Part shown: positions 60,643 through 64,000 of the stretch, one piece after another | Layout of the letters: every line of letters begins with the position of its first letter | Numbering within the stretch: position 1 is the first letter of the stretch | NCBI RefSeq assembly: GCF_029873635.1 | Contig: NC_080428.1 | Span: forward strand, 67,513,601-67,577,600 | From: Malania oleifera | Taxonomy: Eukaryota > Streptophyta > Magnoliopsida > Santalales > Ximeniaceae | DNA length: 64,000 nucleotides | Direction of reading: 5' to 3' | Notes under the pieces: generated by a model | What the model saw: the letters and a program-made list of their open reading frames with translations, nothing else | What the model was told of the DNA's origin: nothing | The model's database searches: none | Made by a program: the position numbers and the translations under genes

Positions 60643-61713
60643 GTGTCATCCAGAATCCCAAAAATAAAGAAACCTATGGCTCATAGAATAAATAATGTTT
60701 ACTGTATAAATCTTGAGAAAATAACAAATCAAAACATAACTTGTTTAACAGCCATGAATGAAGCAAGTTGGTTATGGCATAGGAAATTAGGACATGCTAG
60801 CATGGACCTACTATCTAAATTATCTAAGAAAAATCTTGTAAAAGGATTACCAAATATTAAGTATGTAAAAGACAAGATATGTGATGCTTGTCAAAAGAGA
60901 AAACAAGTAAAAACAAGTTTTAAAAGGAAAAAATATATATCCGCCAAAAGACCCCTAGAACTCCTACACTTAGACTTATTTGGTCCAACTAGAACCTTAA
61001 GCTTAGGTGGAAAACAATATGCTTTTGTAATAGTAGATGATTTTTCAAGATTTACTTGGGTAATCTTTTTAGCAAACAAAGATGAAGCTTGCAAACAATT
61101 AATAACCTTATGCAAGAAACTACAAAATGAGAAAGGTTATAATGTAACAAGTTTTAGAAGTGACCAAGAAAGAGAGTTTAAAAATAAAGAAGTTGATAAA
61201 TTTTGTAATGAACATGGAATAACTCAAAATTTTTCAGCACCTAGAACTCCACAGCAAAATGGAGTTGTTGAAAGGAAAAATAGAATTTTGCAAGAAATGG
61301 CAAGAACAATGCTCAATGAAAATAGTTTACCTAAATATTTTTGGGCTGAAGCTGTAAATACAGCATGTTATATTGTAAATAGGGTATCAATAAGATCAAA
61401 AATAGATAAAACACCATATGAACTTTGGAAAGATAGAAAACCAAATATATCCTACTTTCATGTATTTGGTTGCAAATGTTTTATTTTAAATACTAAAGAT
61501 GACCTAGGAAAATTTGATGCAAAGTTAGATGAAGGTATTTTCTTAGGTTATTCTACAAATAGTAAAGCCTATAGGATTTATAATAAAAGAACTTCTACAA
61601 TTATGGAATCAATTCATATAACCTTTGATGAATCAAATTATTATAACATAAAAAATATGAATGATGAAAAAGAAGTCACTCCACAAAAGGAAGAAGTTCC
61701 TGAAATAAAATAA
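60643..61713 (+). CDS. Sire-like copia integrase, open
   Basis: An open frame of 356 codons covering the GAG-pre-integrase zinc region (WLWHRKLGHASMDLL, CDACQKRKQ) and the integrase core. LLHLDLFGPTRT carries the first catalytic Asp, SFRSDQEREFKN the second, and PQQNGVVERKNR the catalytic Glu. The C-terminal part VFGCKCFILN, FDAKLDEGIFLGYS is also complete. It would join the element's DNA ends to a host target. As part of a polyprotein its frame should continue into RT, but it ends at TAA (61711) and copia similarity stops soon after. The ATG at 60643 is only the first in frame, not a true start. Confidence 0.88.
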   Translation: MSSRIPKIKKPMAHRINNVYCINLEKITNQNITCLTAMNEASWLWHRKLGHASMDLLSKLSKKNLVKGLPNIKYVKDKICDACQKRKQVKTSFKRKKYISAKRPLELLHLDLFGPTRTLSLGGKQYAFVIVDDFSRFTWVIFLANKDEACKQLITLCKKLQNEKGYNVTSFRSDQEREFKNKEVDKFCNEHGITQNFSAPRTPQQNGVVERKNRILQEMARTMLNENSLPKYFWAEAVNTACYIVNRVSIRSKIDKTPYELWKDRKPNISYFHVFGCKCFILNTKDDLGKFDAKLDEGIFLGYSTNSKAYRIYNKRTSTIMESIHITFDESNYYNIKNMNDEKEVTPQKEEVPEIK

Positions 61714-61786
61714 GAAAAGGATAATGATGCATTAAATGAAAACCTTTCAGAGAAACTGATCCTCTGCACCACTCATCTCCATCTGA

Positions 61787-62883
61787 TCATCCTCCCCCAA
61801 TTTCCTCGTCATTCATCTCTCTCAACCGCTCACCAAGGATATGAAAGTTAGCCCGCACCTTGGACTGGAACCCGATGAACTCTCTATAAAGAGAGTCAAT
61901 CCTAGCATGAGATGAAGATGCCTGCTCAGTTATGGAGGTCCTGAACTCTTGAAATGCTGTAGAGAGGTCAGTGATAGCCGCCATGATCTCAGCGTTAGAC
62001 GACGCATGGGGTAGCTCCTGCGGGATCTCCTGAGCTCCTGGGCCCCTCTCAGGTGCAGTGGGCAACCACATCTTGCTTGTGAGCTCGTATCCCATCAACT
62101 TTAGCGTGGTGGAGTTAAAGATGTCAGAGGGCCTCACTTTCTTGATGGTAGAAAGTGTCGACCTATTAATCCTCTCCCTAACGAATAGCTTAGACAAGAT
62201 GCCACCATAAGGTAAAATGATCCTCTTTCCTACGGTCTTAACAAACATCCACCATAGGATTAGCTTGGGGAGATCTAACTTCTTTCCAGTAAAGAGGCAC
62301 CTCATCACAAAACAGTCTAAATAGGAAATGTGGTCCCTCGATCCTTACTTAGGCAATATATTATATGAAATTAGGTGGTGTACCACCTTTGCCTCTAAGG
62401 TCAGGGATCTGTAACTAGGAGTATGTGTCAAATTAGCTACTGGATTCGTTATAACTAGATTGACAAAAATGGTTACTGTGAAATCCTGCTCGCCAATCCA
62501 GGTGGAGGAAGAATCAAGGTAGATGAAGCCACCACGTTGGATCTCAAATGTCTCTGCCAATTAGGTGTTGTCAAAATGGAGATCAGTCTCAAGAATCCTA
62601 GAATAGTATCCCTGCCTGTACTGTGCAAGATTGGCGTAGAATAGCTGGATGAGCAATGGGTACACCCCCCTGGGTTGGAAGGCGATGAATTCATACCACC
62701 CTTGATACCGAAACATGTCCAGGACATTGTTGAAATGGGCTTGCATGAATTCTATATCTTGTATTTTTCCTAAGATGGGGTCTTTGAGGCGGAAAATCCT
62801 ATCATACTTAATACGTGATTGGGTGTAGGGAACCACTCTTCAAGTGGAATACCCGCAGCGGCACGTCAATGATCCCTAGCCAT
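61787..62883 (-). pseudogene. ORF resembling plant retroelement-associated 'putative plant transposon protein', broken
   Basis: On the minus strand an ATG at 62883 is followed by a frameshift near 62825. From 62836 one frame runs to 61787 with only two in-frame stops (62561 and 62345). It reads IKYDRIFRLKDP, YQGWYEFIAFQPRGVYPLLI, LFYANLAQYR, VVHHLISYNILPK, YLDCFVMRCLFTGKKLDLPK and ILPYGGILSKLF. This order resembles the domain that databases call putative plant transposon protein (Transposase_32), common beside plant LTR elements; assignment is from memory. The C-terminal 80 residues, from SSNAEIMAAITDL to NDEEIGGG, look like an amphipathic coiled coil. The function of the family is unknown. 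TATATATTAG (plus strand) lies about 100 bp upstream of the ATG. Confidence 0.65.
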
Positions 62884-63751
62884 AACAAATTTCTCAAAAA
62901 AGAACTAGGCTGAAAGGAAGGAAAAATGAGGAGGCTCTCAAGGTTATAGGAAAAATGAACTGATTTTCATGAAAAGAACATATATATTAGCGCAGTTCGG
63001 GCACCTGAGCATAAGTTCGGTTACCCGAACAACTTTAAATATAAACCCCCACTGAGTCTTTTCGGTTGACCGAGAAAGAGTTCGGTCGGCTGAATTTCAA
63101 GTGCCATTTTACAAAAATGAGGGTCGGCCGCCTGAATTAAAAATGAGCTGTTTGAACCGGTCGCCCGAAATCCTTATTTGGTTACTCTGAGATAAGTTCG
63201 GTGACCCGAACCTAGTTCAGCAGCATGAATTATTTTGAACATGAAAGTTCAGACGCTCGGAACTTGGTTAACGAACTGGTCAGACCTCCAAGTTCGGTCG
63301 TCCAAAGTGCAGATGCACTGTATGGTTCGGTCGCCCGAGCTTGGTCAACTTGTTTTGTTTTGACCAGTTTTCCAAAGCTAGGATCCCTATGATTTATCTA
63401 CAATACTTAGGGTATTGATAGGACTTCAAGATGAGTTTAGTTATTTCCTAAAACTCAGACTTGTGCAATGGATAAGGTATGCTTAACTTTAGATATTCAT
63501 GATTAAGTTAGAGTTAAGCAATTTGAAATTTAGATCCAAGGCAAATAAGCTGTCCATTTGGAAGTGGATTTTTATTCAAACAACCAATAATTTCATATTT
63601 TAACCAATGTATATATGCATTAATTTCAGATTGGTTATGTACTTGCGTTTGCAGATTTACTTGATTTTTCAAAATACTTAGTATGTAAGGTTATATACTC
63701 AGATTTTACATTTTCAGTCCCGAACCACTTCCTAAGCCTTTAGTCAACACT
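62884..63751 (-). promoter_or_regulatory. U3-like promoter region with CG palindromes upstream of the minus-strand ORF
   Basis: On the minus strand, TGTTGACTAAAGGC at 63751 resembles an LTR start. A block of TTCGGTCGCCCGAA-like units lies at 62990-63350, a TATA-like CTAATATATA at 62981-62990 and then a short leader to the ATG at 62883. No R/U5 end and no primer-binding site lie between, so this is not a complete LTR. Confidence 0.45.
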
Positions 63752-63794
63752 GCCCTCTATAGCTAATCCTAACTGCTAAGGAAGAATTATGTGA

Positions 63795-64000
63795 TCATGT
63801 AATTCCTGTTTGAGTAGGTTCTTCCTTGAATTTCAAGGGGTTTTTTTTCTTAACAACCCATATCATTTTTCTATCTTTTATTCTCGATGGGATAGGAGTT
63901 CGTGATTCTTTAATTTTCCATACTCGTTTAGGTTTCACACCTTTTCTTTTAAATGGACAATCAAATTTTGTGTACCCCTTCTTTTTACATAAGATGCATG
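63795..64000 (-). pseudogene. C-terminal end of a Sire-like copia gag (partial, runs off the window)
   Basis: Read from 64000 downwards on the minus strand, one frame stays open to TGA at 63795-63797. It contains CILCKKKGYTKFDC, a CCHC zinc knuckle with His replaced by Tyr (CAC to TAC would be one transition). RVWKIKESRTPIPSRIKDRK and MIWVVKKK follow, a basic tail typical of Sire-like gag ends. The 5' part lies outside the window. It is on the same strand as the ORF at 61787-62883 and the LTR at 53906-55572, and could belong to the same element. Confidence 0.7.

Larger units (their letters stand above)
56841..61760 (+). mobile_element. Sire/Maximus-like copia, 5' LTR to integrase only, truncated
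   Basis: A 5' LTR, primer-binding site, gag and integrase are present in order. The sequence then stops resembling copia just after the integrase ORF at about 61710-61760. No RT, RNase H or 3' LTR is found before the window end. The bases left of the LTR are TAAGG, but the matching duplication is not in view. Gag and integrase have fewer lesions than the other pol genes here, so this is one of the younger insertions. Confidence 0.85.

Overview
The window looks like nuclear DNA of a flowering plant, probably a woody eudicot; I cannot name the species. Reasons: spliced plant-type genes with GT-AG introns, an Au-like SINE, an RTE-type LINE, and dense nested Ty1/copia and Ty3/gypsy LTR retrotransposons in an AT-rich background. 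Only two host genes are convincing, and both could be rebuilt exon by exon. One is a plus-strand organelle-type ribosomal protein of the uL18 (L18p/L5e) family, in four coding exons at 11132-14255, 166 aa. The other is a minus-strand beta-1,3-galactosyltransferase with a galectin domain (GALT1 type), in seven coding exons at 17503-21245, 636 aa, with a likely 5' leader exon near 24.2-24.4 kb.

Layout. 1-0.96 kb: the tail of an LTR, then AT-rich DNA. 0.96-11.1 kb: a possible leader exon and long leader intron of the uL18 gene, invaded by a complete but decayed Tork/Tnt1-like copia element (1523-6799, target duplication TTCTT) and a 5'-truncated RTE LINE (about 8480-10140). 11.1-14.3 kb: the uL18 gene. 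16.0-16.9 kb: an AT-rich array of three diverged copies of about 310 bp. 17.5-24.4 kb: the galactosyltransferase gene, with an Au-like SINE in its leader intron.

25-64 kb is a retrotransposon nest. A Tekay/Del-like chromovirus (27204-38953, minus strand) carries inside its integrase gene a 3.07-kb solo LTR of a Tat/Ogre-like family (29641-32711, duplication CTTAT). A second solo LTR of that family, in the opposite orientation, lies at 39124-41709 (duplication TCACT). At 42.2-53.9 kb a Sire-like copia LTR fragment is split by a gypsy solo LTR, which is itself split by an 8.64-kb copia-like element with 2.3-kb LTRs, primer-binding site and polypurine tract but no gag or pol (43810-52450, duplication AAAAC). 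From 53.9 kb there is a minus-strand Sire-like element (3' LTR about 53906-55572), invaded by a plus-strand copia with gag and integrase but no visible RT or RNase H (56841 to about 61760). A minus-strand ORF resembling the plant retroelement-associated 'putative plant transposon protein' family and the zinc-knuckle end of another gag then run to the window edge.

The most unusual signal is comparative. LTR promoters from unrelated copia and gypsy families each carry a block of short, CG-containing palindromic units, most centred on GTCGAC, just upstream of a TATA box. The units differ between families but the architecture is the same. All calls come from reading the sequence; no searches were run.
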